A DNA stretch of 64,000 nt, taken from assembly GCF_022201045.2 (NCBI RefSeq), contig NC_068556.1, positions 1,838,001 through 1,902,000 on the forward strand, written 5' to 3'. A program made the translations under genes and the position numbers. Source of the stretch: Citrus sinensis. Taxonomy: Eukaryota; Streptophyta; Magnoliopsida; Sapindales; Rutaceae. The notes beneath the pieces are model-generated. The model saw only the letters and a program-made list of their open reading frames with translations. It was not told the origin of the DNA and did not search any database. Positions 34,339 to 46,437 of this stretch are shown here, piece by piece. Within the stretch, counting starts at the first letter, position 1. Each line of letters begins with the position of its first letter.

Positions 34339-35669
34339 ATGATTTTCCTTGTGCTGCTCTCAATTTTTCTTCACCAAGCTTCTTCGAGCCCTGTGAATCA
34401 ACCTCTCAGCTTCTCATTCTCATCATTCAGCCAACTAAGTTGCAGCAGTGGCAGCCTAATTTGCACGGGTGCAGTGACTCCATATAATGGCTACTTAAGC
34501 CTCACATCAGAGCCTTTCCAATCCAATTCATCATACTATTCAGCAACGCTGCCGCTAAATGAAGTTGGACGGGTTTTATACAAACAGCCTGTTATTGCAT
34601 GGCCAGCTATGATTAGTACCACATTCACCATTAGGATATCTCGCTACCCAAATACAACTGATTCTGCAGATGGCATGACATTTGTTTTTGCGCCTGATAG
34701 CAACCCTTCACCACCGAATAGCTACGGCTCAAGCCTTGGAATCTTCAGTCGGTCACAAGGTAAAAATTGTGCTTGTTTATATATACGTTGAGACTTGAGA
34801 ACAACTATAATACGGCGCTCCACACACCCTTTTTCTCTGTTGAAAAGTATTGGAAGCTTTTGTTGTTGACTCCTTAGGTTTTGTTTCTGTACCCAAATTA
34901 TTATATATTTTACACACTAGTATGAAACTTGAGTTGTCAGCGACAGAAACTTGTGTACAATTAGGATAGGTTCAATGGGAAAAAATTAAGAAATTACAAA
35001 TTTGATGTAGCCATAATTAAAAAAAAAAAAACCTATAAACTCTAGGAGGCAAACATAGCAGCTTTAAATAAATGGATTGAATTTCAATTAGGTCCTTTAT
35101 CTTCTGTGGAATTGTTTGTGACCTGGGGATTTGGGGCCCTAGTGCAATGAAAATTTGGTAGTTTTTAATCGAGCGAGGCGTGTGTTGTAACAAACAGTAC
35201 TGCATTGTAGACATGTTTTCATATGTATACATATATATTGTAATTAATCAAGCAACTTGTAGGTGGCAATGTTTCGCAATTAGCCGTGGAGCTGGACACT
35301 TACAAGAACGGGTTTGACATGGATGGTAACCATATTGGCATTGACACAACGAGCGTATTATCAAGTTTTGCTGCGAGTCTTAACAGCACTGGCATTGACC
35401 TCAAAAGTGGAAGACCGATCAAGGTTCAAATTGATTATGATGGATGGACAAAAATGCTTTATGTTTCTGTAGCATATCACGGGTACCCACTCCAAAGGTT
35501 TATCGAAAAACCGATTATTATGTCGGAAACGGTTCCAAGCTCAGTCTATGTTGGCTTTACAGCAGCTACAGGAGCCATATCAGAAAGCCATCACTTGCTT
35601 GATTGGACATTCACAACATTCCCATTGCCTTCTTATTCTCTCAAGAAGCAGAACTTGGTTAAGCATTAG
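34339..35669 (+). CDS. Secreted L-type (legume) lectin-domain protein, intact
   Basis: Exons 34339-34759 and 35263-35669 join in phase over a 503-bp GT-AG intron, giving 275 residues. A signal peptide (MIFLVLLSIFLHQASSS) precedes one legume-lectin domain with the family cysteine pair (SCSSGSLICTG), GRVLYKQPVIAWP, SADGMTFVFAP, a metal-binding segment VELDTYKNGFDMDGNHIGID, and SVYVGFTAATGAISESHHLLDW. The tail PLPSYSLKKQNLVKH ends without a transmembrane segment, so the product should be secreted. It is the intact counterpart of the reverse-strand pseudogene at 26765-27844. The start follows the TATA box and leader shared with that copy. Confidence 0.86.
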
Positions 35670-37129
35670 CTTTATGAAAGTCATCTCTAATAATAATCAC
35701 CAATCTATGGAAATGATTCATAAGAGATCGAAATAACTTGAGGAATAAATTGTTTCTGTCGAGTAGAAACATGTACTGTTTATTTTACTTTTGTTATTTT
35801 CTAGAAATATTCGTGAGGTAATATGTCTCTCTTTTATAATCTGAATTCACGTTCAGCTTCTTCTTATTACGTGCAGCTTTTAACTTCTGAGTTTGTCTTT
35901 CACCTCTCCCTTCTTGTCAAATAAATGCGATTGTGAATTATTAATTGTTCAACTAGATATATATAATTTCATTAGGCTGCAAAAGATTTTCAATCGCATT
36001 TCACTTTATTCGTTAAAAAAATGAACAAAATTAAAAAAATAGTGTATTTTGAAACTGATTTGATTGAAAAAATAAAAAAAACAGCAATGAAATCACATTT
36101 GACATAAATCATAATTGAGAGTCTGTACTTTTATAATTTCACAAGAGAACCACATTTATAGCCAAGAAAAATGTGAAAAAAAAGAGTCCGAAACTTATAA
36201 ATAATCTTCTTGAAAATACCAATTTGTTATTTTTTTATTGTAATTCTAAAATCACGAAGACGATTCACGTTCAATCCCAATGAAATAACTCATTGAAAAC
36301 CACTTGGAATGATTTGTGGTTTGAACCTTATTCACATAAAAATTGAAAGGAGTAATTACTTTATTGTTAGTTTAATATTTAAAAAAAAGGAGGGAAAAAA
36401 AAACAGAAATATTAGTCATTAGTCGTTGTTAAATCTCGTACGTATAGATTTTACAAAATTAGAAGGTATAGTTCTATATCCCCTACTAGATGCAACATGA
36501 TTTTATGTTTAAGTAAAATTTTGCCCAGTCTGTCAAGGTTATTAAAAGAATTTGTTCAAAGCTTCTCATCCTAATTGATAAGACAAATAAACCATGTTAG
36601 CACAATCATCTGAATGAACATTACACTGTCAAATTAATTGCACATAAATTAATTATGATGAAAAATTAATCAAAAAAATTATAATAACAATATACTTAAT
36701 TCTCCTCGTAGAGATAAGAAAATGTACAATAAGTGCAGTAGTAACAATGTATACCAAGTAATAACAGGTGTATTGGAAACTCATTTGCAGGCGCACGAGC
36801 AAAACAAAAATAATAAGTTCAAATCAAATTTGTCTTTTCTAAAAGTCTTCCGATCGTTCAGCTCACTTGAATAATTCCAGAATTATTTGTAAGCTCCGAA
36901 CGCCAGTCCTAAGAAATTTCTTAAGTAATTTAATGCCAAAAAAATGACAAATTGCAAGTGCTCCTTAGTTTCTACATGATATCAGAAGTTCTAGAAATTG
37001 GACTCAATTGAATTGATCCACTAAAATCGCCAAACACTAAAAATTTTGGGGTATTTTAAGAAGTTTGAAACTTGAACATTTATTCACATGGATAAGAAAG
37101 AGTATTTTCTGTCATAACACTTGAAAAGT
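35670..37129. other. AT-rich intergenic DNA
   Basis: Lectin 3' flank and AT-rich sequence. No gene recognised. Confidence 0.5.
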
Positions 37130-37416
37130 ATAAAAATTTATTAGGAAAATGCTCATTTTTCCTCATAGTTTAAGTTAATTACTCAGTTACTCCTTTTATT
37201 TTTTAAAATTATCTCAAATCTCTGTTGTATCTGTTTTCACAAAAATCTATTTAACTATCATAAATTTTTCACTTTTTACAACTCCAATTTTTTTCTAATT
37301 TTAAGTTATATAAAACAGAAATGTTTTTTTACCTATGCTTTGAATAAATTACAAAAATTAAATAGGTAATCGGCTTAAAATGTGGGGACTAAATGAACAT
37401 TTTTCTAAATTTATTC
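37130..37416. mobile_element. Short inverted-repeat element (MITE candidate)
   Basis: The left end reads AATTTATTAGGAAAATGCTC. The right end, reverse-complemented, reads AAATTTAGAAAAATGTTC and continues with paired CATTT ... CC and TTACT/TTACC blocks. Non-coding, about 290 bp. A partial relative lies at 4862-4945. Confidence 0.55.
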
Positions 37417-37789
37417 AGCTGTAAATGGCCTTGGTTTTAATGTTGTGGCTGTAATGCAACCATAATTTTTAATTTACTTCTCTTGTTCCTCAATCAAGCA
37501 AAATGTACCTAGACCAAAGTAATTTGTATCACTTACACATATAATAACGGGCAATTCATTTTTTTATATTACATAGCAAATATCGCACATTTCAGTCCAT
37601 TATATGTTCAAACTTCGATTTTGGATATAGTAAATTAATGTCAATCTTAATTACTTTCCTTTGGTCCTGCAATGTTAATTCATTTACGATCGAACAAGAA
37701 GTTCTTTAGAAATTTGAACAATAATGGGTCATGTCTGTATTATTTACAAGAGCCAATAAGCTAAAAAGACAAGAATTAATCTGCAATTC

Positions 37790-37869
37790 CTTGCTGGATT
37801 ATCCATCCAAATCTCCTTTAAAGTATCGCCAAATAATGCTTGTACAAATGAAAACAGACATAAGTATAA
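37790..37869 (+). promoter_or_regulatory. Upstream half of the promoter of the lectin gene at 43752, now separated from it
   Basis: CAAATCTCCTTTAAAGTATCGCC matches the promoter block of the lectin gene at 34339 (CAAAGCTCCTTTAGAATATCGCC). Its natural continuation, with the TATA box, lies beyond the retrotransposon at 43643. The TACCG target duplication on each side shows these were once adjacent. Confidence 0.6.
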
Positions 37870-37874
37870 TACCG

Positions 37875-38562
37875 TGACACCGGACACAATAGATTAGAAA
37901 GCACAACGTCACACACTCAAGAATCACAAGCTCACCACCACAGCAAACAACAAAAGGATACAGAAAAAATATATTCACCACCTAAAGTTGTTAAGCTACG
38001 GATACATAGCTTAAAGCACTCACCACTCAATGGAATCCACCAAAGAGATACAGAGTTTGATAATAACTCAAAGTTCATTCAATTTCCAAAATTAATTTTT
38101 TTTTCTTTGGTTACAACTACATAAGCTTAAATAACTTTCTTGGAACAATCCTCCAAGCATAGATTTACTACAAAGAAACCCTTCAAATAACTTGACTTTA
38201 AAGACCAACATTAAAGCTAGACATTAATAAAACATTGGTATGCTTAAAACACAACAAAGAACATTAAAAAAAATCTAAGTTCCGAAATATTCTTCTTGAC
38301 TCAAAACTGAACAGTCTGCACTTAACTGATCATAACTTACTGTAGAAAACTCCAAATTTAGATTAGTAAAATTCATTGGAAAGCTAACAGAAATATCTTT
38401 CCAATGATATATGGCTCGAAAATTAGTTCGATCTCATGCAGTACAGTTTAATTCCCAAAGATGCCCCTTCTGTACAGAAATTCTGCTCACTTGATTAATG
38501 TAAGAACTTGAGCTGCACTTGGTATAACTTGATTACCAAATATTTCAAACACTCCTGTGTTA
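37875..38562 (-). repeat. 3' LTR of the Ty3/gypsy element
   Basis: 688 bp, ends TGACACCGG ... CTGTGTTA in the plus-strand reading. It is almost identical to 42949-43637. The last 25 or so codons of the pol frame are encoded inside it. Confidence 0.95.
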
Positions 38563-41500
38563 ATCTCCCCTAGTTGAAAAAAATTCGACCTCGAGTTTTG
38601 ATCATTTTCTTCATGATAAGGAGACAAGTCTGATATGTTGAACGTTGACGAAACACCATAGCGATTTGGTAGCTCAATCTTGTAAGCATTATCACCAATG
38701 CGTTGCAACACTTTAAATGGTCCATCAGCCCTTGGTCTAAGTTTAGCAAATTTCCCAGGTGGAAAACGATCTTTCCTAAGATGAACCCAAACCAAATCTC
38801 CTTCCTGAAACTTAGCATGTCTTCGATGCTTGTCTGCAGATTTTTTATACTTCTCATTTTGCTTCAATATTCTATCTCAAACCTGTTCATGCATCTTCTT
38901 GATACTTTTAGAGCGTTCTTCAGCCTCTCCACTAAATTGATGATCAGTCAAAAGTGGAGCCAAATCCAAAGGACTGATTGGATTCTTGCCATAAACTACT
39001 TCAAAGGGACTTGAACCAATAGTTTGATGTATGGAGTGATTGTAAGCAAATTCAATCTGAGGCAAAATAAGATCCCATTGACGAATGTTCTTGCCCACAT
39101 AACTTCTCAAGAGATTTCCCAAGCTTCGATTCGTCACTTCAGTCTGACCATCAGTTTGAGGATGATGAGAAGAGCTGAATTTAAGAGTGGTTCCCAACTT
39201 CTTCCAAAGAGTACGCCAAAAGTGACTCAAAAACTTTGAATCCCGATCAGAGACAATGGTTTTCAGAATTCCATGTAGCTTCACAATCTCCTTGAAGTAC
39301 AAATCAGCCACATGAGAGGCATCCAATGTCTTGTTACATGGAACAAAATGAGCCATTTTTGAGAATCGGTCAACCACCACCATGACAGAGTCTTTGTTTC
39401 TTTGAGTTCTTGGCAACCCAACAACAAAGTCTAGACTAACATCTTCCCAAGGAGCTTCAGGGACTGGTAAAGGATTGTATAGGCCTGTGTTTTGACCATG
39501 AGCTTTGGCAATATGACAGATTTTACACCTCTGCACATGATGCACAACATCTTTATCCATCTTTGGCCAATAGAAATTACCTTGCAAGCAAGCTAACGTC
39601 TTATCCCTTCCAAAGTGACCTCCAACAGCACTGCCATGTGCCTCAATGATAATAGATTCCCGCAAAGAACACTGAGGAATACATAAACGATTCCCCTTGA
39701 AAAGAAAGCCATCATGTAATTGGTACTGATCATATGATCCATTCTCACATTCTCTCCAAATCTTGCCAAAGAAAGAATCATCCTTGTATAGCTCTTTCAA
39801 AATTTCAAAGCCAACAACTTTCACTTGCATAGAAGAAAGCAATGAATGTTTTCGACTTAAAGCATCAGCCACAACATTCTGAGCACCCGATTTATGCTTG
39901 ATGGTAAAATTGTAAGCTTGAAGAAATTCCACCCATCCGGCATGTTTTCTACTAAGCTTCTGCTGACTATTGATAAACTTTAGTGCCTCATGGTCAGAGA
40001 AGAGAATAAATGGCCTTGAAAGCAAATATTGACTCCAATGGTTCAAAGCTCGGCAAATAGCATACAATTCTTTGTCATAAGTTGAGTACTTTCTGCGGGA
40101 GTCATTCAATTTTTCACTAAAGAAAGTGACTGGTTTCCTTTCTTGGCTGAGTACAGCACCAATTCCAGTATTAGAGGCATCACACTCAACTTCAAACACC
40201 TTGCTGAAATCTGGAAGTGAAAGAACAGGCGCTTCAATCACCTTTCTCTTGATGATGTCAAAACTCTCTTGTGCCTCCTTGGTCCATTTGAAACCTTCTC
40301 CTTTCAAGCATTCAGTTACTAGAGCAACAATTGTACTGAATCCTCTGATAAATCGTCGATAAAAAAAAGCAAGACCATGAAAACTTCGGATGTCATGTAG
40401 CGACTTAGGAATTGGCCAGCTCAAAATGGCCTCCACCTTGCTTGGATCCATTTTAATTCCATCTTTCGATACAACATAACCCAAAAAGACAAGGCTATCA
40501 GTGAAGAATCTGCACTTTTTCAAGTTGACATAAAGCTTTTGATTTCTCAAAATCTCGAAGACTTGGCGAAGATGCTCCAAGTGTTGTTTTTCATTTTGGC
40601 TGTACACAAGGATGTCATCAAAATACACAACAACAATTCTACCAATCAGAGGCTTAAAAACGTGATTCATCAGCCGCATGAAAGTGCTTGGGGCATTAGA
40701 TAGACCAAATAGCATAATCATCCATTCATAAAGTCCATCCCTCGTTTTGAAGGCTGTTTTCCATTCGTCACCAGGTCTCATTCTGATTTGATGATAGCCA
40801 CTTCGAAGATCGATCTTAGAAAAGATTGTAGCACCATAGAGCTGGTCTAGAAGATCGTCAAGGCGTGGAATAGGGAAACGATAATCAATCGTTATCTTAT
40901 TCACTGCTCTGCTGTCAACACACATACGCCAAGACCCATCTTTCTTTGGTACCAATAAGGCAGGAACAGCACAAGGACTTTTGCTATCTCTCACCAACCC
41001 TTTCCTTATAAGCTCTTCAACTTGCCTCTGTAATTCTTCGTGCTCCTTTGGATTCATTCGATAAGCCGCTTTATTTGGTAGTACAGAACCCGGAATAAGA
41101 TCAATGCAATGTTGAATGTCCCTCATGGGAGGAAGGCCATGTGGTAATTCTTCTGGAACAACATCTAAGAATTCTTCAAGCAAATACTTCATAATCAGAG
41201 GCGGCTCATTGCTATCTTCATTTTCCTCAAACACCACCAGCACGTAAACTTCACTACCCATTTCAAATTCTTTTTTACAATCTGAAACATTCAGCAAATT
41301 GTTTTCCACTCCTTTGATAGGTTTGGGACTTTTCTCTACCTTTGAAGGACCCAGAATGACTTTACTTCCATCTTTAATGAAAGTATAAGTATTCCTATAA
41401 CCATCATGAACAACCCTTCTATCGTACTGCCAAGGACGACCCAAAAGCAAGTGACATGCATCCATAGGGACAACATTGCACCAAACTTCATCTTTATATT

Positions 41501-42914
41501 TATTCCCAATAGAAAATGAAATAAGGCAACGTGTGTTTACCTCAATCTCATTTCCCTTTTTAAGCCAAGAAAGTTTATAAAGCTGAGGATGCTGCTCCGT
41601 TTTGAGCTTTAACTTCTTCACCATTTCAGTTGCTACCACATTCTCAAAACTGCCACTATCAATAATGACATTACATATCTTTCCATGACAGGTGCATCTG
41701 GTGTGAAAGATATTCTTTCTCAGCCAATCTTCCCCATTTTCACAAACAATACTCAAACTCTTTTGAATAACTAGAGAGTTTCCATCATCAGCATATGTAA
41801 CTTCTCCATCTTCAACATCCTTTTCGACACTAGGATTCTCATGATCTTCCGCATCCTCGTCATCGCTTTCCTCTTCAACAAGAGCAACCACCCTACGATT
41901 AGGACACTCAGAAGCAATGTGCCCATAACCATGGCATTTAAAACATTGAGGAGAACTAGCATTCGAACCACTTGCTCACTGTTTAGATCCTTCCCCAATA
42001 TCAATCCTTGTAATTTTCTTTGCAGTAGAATTCGAACCAGAATTATGCTTAGAAACGGAGCCACTCCCTCGATTGACATCACGAACTGTGAACCGAATAC
42101 CCCCACCACGAGCATCTTTTTGTTGCTTTTCCACCTTAAGAGCAAGTCTGGATACATCACTATAAGTCCAATATGGTTGGAGCTGGACCACATTACCAAT
42201 CTCAGGTTTCAAACCACCCAGATAGCGTGCGATTGTATGCTCTTCCGCCTCTACCAAATCACACTTCATCATTAGGTTGTCGAACTCTGCTGTATAGTCT
42301 TCTTCCACTGACAATTCCCTTTGCCTGAAGTTGTGGAACTTAAGGTAGATATCTTGCCTGTAGTTATTGGGCAAAAACTTTCTCTTAAGCTCTTTTTTCA
42401 TTTTCTCCCAAGTAACAATTTTCCTCCGTCCCTCTCGTTCCCTTTGCCTCTTAAGATTTTCCCACCATAAAGAAGCATACTTTTTAAGTTTAATGGCAAT
42501 GAGTTTCACTTTGCGATCTTCAGGCACATCTCTGTATTCAAAAATGCGTTCAACAGTATTAAGCCAATCAACAAACTCTTCTGGTTGCATTCTTCCTTCA
42601 AATTCAGGAATTTCGACCTTGAAGTCAAAAGGCTAATAAGAATCGCGACGCCTATGAATTCGAGAACGAGAAGAAAATTCACTATTGGAGCTTTGTTCCT
42701 GATGGAAGGGATTATAATCTACCCCGTCATTGATTGAGCCTTCTTCTTCCGAACTACCATTAGGAGCAGCTTCTCGAGTTCCTTCAAGGTGTTGTAATCG
42801 TTGCTGAAGATGTTCTACTTGTCTTCTAAGATCATCCCTTTCTATATCACCCAAGTCCCTCTCACGAACAGGAGGCTCTGCAACTCTTGCATTACGCCGA
42901 CGTCGTTGAGCCAT
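38487..42914 (-). pseudogene. gag-pol polyprotein of the Ty3/gypsy element, three in-frame stops
   Basis: One frame of about 1475 codons begins with ATG at 42914. In order it holds: a charged gag N-terminus; the gag core (VDWLNTVERIF ... WWENL); a CCHC zinc knuckle near 41950 (CFKCHGYGHIASEC); an aspartic protease with IIDSG near 41660; reverse transcriptase with YFDD near 40620; RNase H with the VECDAS block; and integrase with an HHCC finger and D, D, E residues (SLDFVVG, SDRDSKF, QTEVTNRS). A GPFKVL/FNISDLSPY end domain follows. In-frame stops are TAG at 42633-42635, TGA at 41976-41978 and TGA at 38877-38879. There are no frameshifts. Each stop differs by one transition from a sense codon, as methylation-driven C-to-T decay would give. 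Confidence 0.92.
38563..38572 (-). other. Polypurine tract of the Ty3/gypsy element
   Basis: On the reverse strand, the purine-rich AGGGGAGAT abuts the inner edge of the 3' LTR, where plus-strand DNA synthesis is primed. Confidence 0.75.
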
Positions 42915-42932
42915 AAATTTTCAGAACCCAAT

Positions 42933-42944
42933 GCTCTGATACCA
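42933..42944 (-). other. Primer-binding site (initiator tRNA-Met) of the Ty3/gypsy element
   Basis: TGGTATCAGAGC on the reverse strand, four bases inside the 5' LTR. It is complementary to the 3' end of plant initiator tRNA-Met, the usual primer for these elements. Confidence 0.9.
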
Positions 42945-42948
42945 AATT

Positions 42949-43637
42949 TGACACCGGACACAATAGATTAGAAAGCACAACGTCACACACTCAAGAATCA
43001 CAAGCTCACCACCACAGCAAACAACAAAAGGATACAGAAAAAATATATTCACCACCTAAAGTTGTTAAGCTACGGATACAGAGCTTAAAGCACTCACCAC
43101 TCAATGGAATCCACCAAAGAGATACAGAGTTTAATAATAGCTCAAAGTTCATTCAATTTCCAAAATTAATTTTTTTTTTCTTTGGTTACAACTACATAAG
43201 CTTAAATAACTTTCTTGGAACAATCCTCCAAGCATAGATTTACTACAAAGAAACCCTTCAAATAACTTGACTTTAAAGACCAACATTAAAGCTAGACATT
43301 AATAAAACATTGGTATGCTTAAAACACAACAAAGAACATTAAAAAAAATCTAAGTTCCGAAATATTCTTCTTGACTCAAAACTGAACAGTCTGCACTTAA
43401 CTGATCATAACTTACTGTAGAAAACTCCAAATTTAGATTAGTAAAATTCATTGGAAAGCTAACAGAAATATCTTTCCAATGATATATGGCTCGAAAATTA
43501 GTTCGATCTCATGCAGTACAGTTTAATTCCCAAAGATGCCCCTTCTGCACAGAAATTCTGCTCACTTGATTAATGTAAGAACTTGAGCTGCACTTGGTAT
43601 AACTTGATTACCAAATATTTCAAACACTCCTGTGTTA
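42949..43637 (-). repeat. 5' LTR of the Ty3/gypsy element
   Basis: 689 bp. It carries the element promoter and lies immediately upstream of the lectin gene at 43752, transcribed in the opposite direction to it. Confidence 0.95.
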
Positions 43638-43676
43638 TACCGTATACTTCAATTAAAATAAATCCTAAGACCCCCA

Positions 43677-43683
43677 TATAAAG
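43677..43683 (+). promoter_or_regulatory. TATA box of the lectin gene at 43752
   Basis: TATAAAG, 35 bp from the retrotransposon target duplication and about 69 bp before the lectin ATG. The position matches the sibling genes. Confidence 0.6.
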
Positions 43684-43751
43684 CACGTATGAAACTCAGC
43701 TGTGATATTCAAATTGTGCGTGCCTCTCTCAATCTCAAAGATATCTCAAAA

Positions 43752-44805
43752 ATGTTTTTGCTGCTCATTCTCTCGATTTTCCTTCACCAGCAAGTTTCTT
43801 CCAGCCCTGTTAGTCAACCTGTCAGCTTCTCTTTCCCTTCATTTAACCCAACAAGCTGCAGCTATGGCAACCTAATTTGTACTGGCGCAGTGAAAGCATA
43901 CGATGGGTATCTAAGTCTTACATCAGAGCCTTTTCCAAGCAATTCAACCTCTTCGCCATCTGTGCCGCACCACAAGGTGGGGCGAGTATTATACCCATCG
44001 CCTGTGCTTGCATGGCCGGCAATGATCAGCACCACCTTCACCATTAGGATTTCACAGTACCCGAACTCCGGTGCTGGAGATGGGATGACGTTTATTTTTG
44101 CACCTGATACCAATCCTTCACCACTTCACAGCGATGGCTCATTTCTTGGTATCATGAGTCGGTCACCTCACGGTAATTAATTAGTTACTTTCTTTCAAAA
44201 TAAGTATAAAATGATCTTATAACAAATATTTTTTCTCTCTAAAAAGACTATAAAATTGTAGTTTACATTCTTTGTTGCATTCTAATAAATTGACAATTAC
44301 TAATGTAGTTGGGAGTGTTTCGCAATTGGCTTTGGAGCTGGATACTTTCATGAACGAGTTTGATCCAGATGCAAACCACATAGGCATCGACGCAACGAAT
44401 ATGTCGAAACCAATCACAGTTACGAGTCTCAATGGCACAGGCATTGATCTTAAAAGTGGAAGAAATATCAAGGTTCAAATTGATTATGATGGACGGACGA
44501 AGATGCTGTACGTTTCAATGGCATATTCCGAGTACCCACTTGGGAGAATTTTAGAAAAGCCTATTATAATGTCAGATGTGGTTCCAAGCTCAGTCTATGT
44601 TGGCTTCACAGCCGCTACTGGAGACTTCTCAGAAAGCCATCAGGTACTTGATTGGACCTTCACAACAATGCCATTGCCTCCTGATTCACTCAAGAGCCGG
44701 AAGTTGATTAATTCTAGCTCCTGCACCAGTGCTAATAATGATAATGATTTTTGGATGCTTCTAGAATATCGCTTCTTTTCCATTCATTCTTTATCGTGTG
44801 TATGA
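43752..44805 (+). CDS. L-type (legume) lectin-domain protein, intact, with extended tail
   Basis: Exons 43752-44172 and 44309-44805 join in phase over a 136-bp GT-AG intron to give 305 residues. Signal peptide MFLLLILSIFLHQQVSSS, cysteine pair SCSYGNLICTG, GRVLYPSPVLAWP, GAGDGMTFIFAP, metal-binding LELDTFMNEFDPDANHIGID, and SVYVGFTAATGDFSESHQVLDW are all present. After PLPPDSLK the protein is about 30 residues longer than its siblings, ending in an aromatic tail (FWMLLEYRFFSIHSLSCV) too short to be a clear transmembrane anchor. A longer in-frame start at 43689 exists, but the ATG at 43752 matches sibling proteins and lies at the normal distance from TATA. Its promoter is split by the retrotransposon, so expression may be altered. 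Confidence 0.84.
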
Positions 44806-46437
44806 TCCAACTAATGATAATGATATATATACACATGACAATAAGTAAATAGATAAGAAGCAATGCTCCATAAGTAACAGGATTGATCAATTATGTTTGA
44901 GTCTTTTATTCATGGAATACAATTGGAGAAATTGCTAACGACAGCCCCCGTGAAAAGGACTATTTCTCAGCTTTCTTTGTGCTATGTGTGCTGTGTTGGT
45001 CAACAAAATTATATGTTTCACGTTATCTTCTACGCTGATTGTTTTTAACTACCTGCGGTTCAGTTTCTATTATATGCTTCTTCTGGACTTCTGGTATGTT
45101 TTTTCCCAAGCTTATATATAAGAATACGATCAAATTTGTATATGTTTCCGAGGTGCAATACTTAATCTGTAATATCCCACGTTACTAGTGAGAGAATTTC
45201 TAAATTCGTTTCAAAACCTTTAGTTCTCGGAACTCAATAGACATATTTTAAATTACAGATCCCAATTCCCTCATCTCTCACCAACGAAAATGTCCATAGT
45301 CAAGCTAATTACATTTGAATAATGTATATATAGTATACGCATTATGTATGTGGTCAGGTATAAGCTTCCTGAGCAGTATTCAGAACATATAAAAAATATA
45401 TTGGAAGATCGCCCCTTTTACTCCCTAAAATTTTTAGCTTTTACCATTTATTCCTCAAAAAAAATTTTAATGCTCTATTTCTCTCTCCAGAAATCATAAC
45501 TTTAATCAAAAAAAAAAAAAAAAAAGAGAGAATTATCTTGTGGATGCGACAAATTTTTCGTTGAAAATTATGAAATCATATAATACTGTAAAAACTTCGT
45601 CGTGTTTCAGAGATTAATCAATTCAAGGAAAAACATAAAGAACACAATACCTGATAGAAAAAACAAGATCAAATCAGGAGCAAAATAAAGATCAGAATCA
45701 GAAAGATCAAAGAATAAAAAATATAACCGTGATCGAGCTTCAGAGTTTGAAGGAAAACTTAACATGTTTATAAATCAAACCAACTCAAAACGGATCTCAC
45801 CTTACAGATTGCGTTAAAAAGATTACATAGAATCAAAGAAATCAACAAAGTTGGTTAAGAAACGAAAGAAAATTCACACACAAACCTCGTGCTGTGCAGC
45901 AGCCCCTTTACGCAGGTGTCTCTGATAATTTTCTGGAAAATGTCTTAATGACTTCTTAACGACTTGTGCCACATCAGCAAAGTATTTGCAAATTGACTCC
46001 TTAACTGAAGTTGATCTGCCCACAGACCGATATATACGAGAGTAAGTGGTAATAATAAGAAATATTAGGAGAGAAAGTATCAATCTCTCTGTTAAAAAGT
46101 TAGTACAAAATAATGTAAAAAAATAGAATAAATCTTCACTCTTTTTAGTTTTATTTTTTTTTGTAATTTGCTTTTAATTAGTTCTATCATAAGAAAGGTC
46201 AGTCAAATCTTCTTGTATATCATTTCTTATAAAGTCAATATAAAGACAAGAAATTGCACAATTTTTTCATTCCAAGTCAATTTTTTCCCTACAAACACCA
46301 TAGATATGCACATACAAGAAAAAGAATTTAGATTGTCTGATTACCCAAAGCCACTTTGAAAACAAACTTAGCTCTTATTCAAGTAAAAACAAGCACTTAC
46401 AACGTACACTAGTCTTTGCATATATATTCAATTGAAA
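44806..46437. other. Intergenic DNA before the lectin receptor kinase pseudogene
   Basis: No gene supported. AT-rich, with an A17 run near 45508. Confidence 0.5.

Larger units (their letters stand above)
37875..43637 (-). mobile_element. Ty3/gypsy LTR retrotransposon, nearly complete and young
   Basis: 5763 bp, transcribed right to left. LTRs at 37875-38562 and 42949-43637 differ by four substitutions and one T in a poly-T run, as I count them. A 5-bp duplication TACCG flanks the element (37870-37874 and 43638-43642). It has a tRNA-Met-type primer site, a polypurine tract and one gag-pol frame with protease, reverse transcriptase, RNase H and integrase in Ty3/gypsy order. The frame has three stop codons. 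The lack of a recognisable chromodomain and the pol frame running into the 3' LTR suggest a CRM/Galadriel-like chromovirus relative, but the clade is unproven. Confidence 0.95.

Noticed and set aside
38570-42636. Several open frames on both strands overlapping the gypsy element
   Set aside because: They are other-frame shadows of gag-pol. Only the single long reverse-strand frame has domains.
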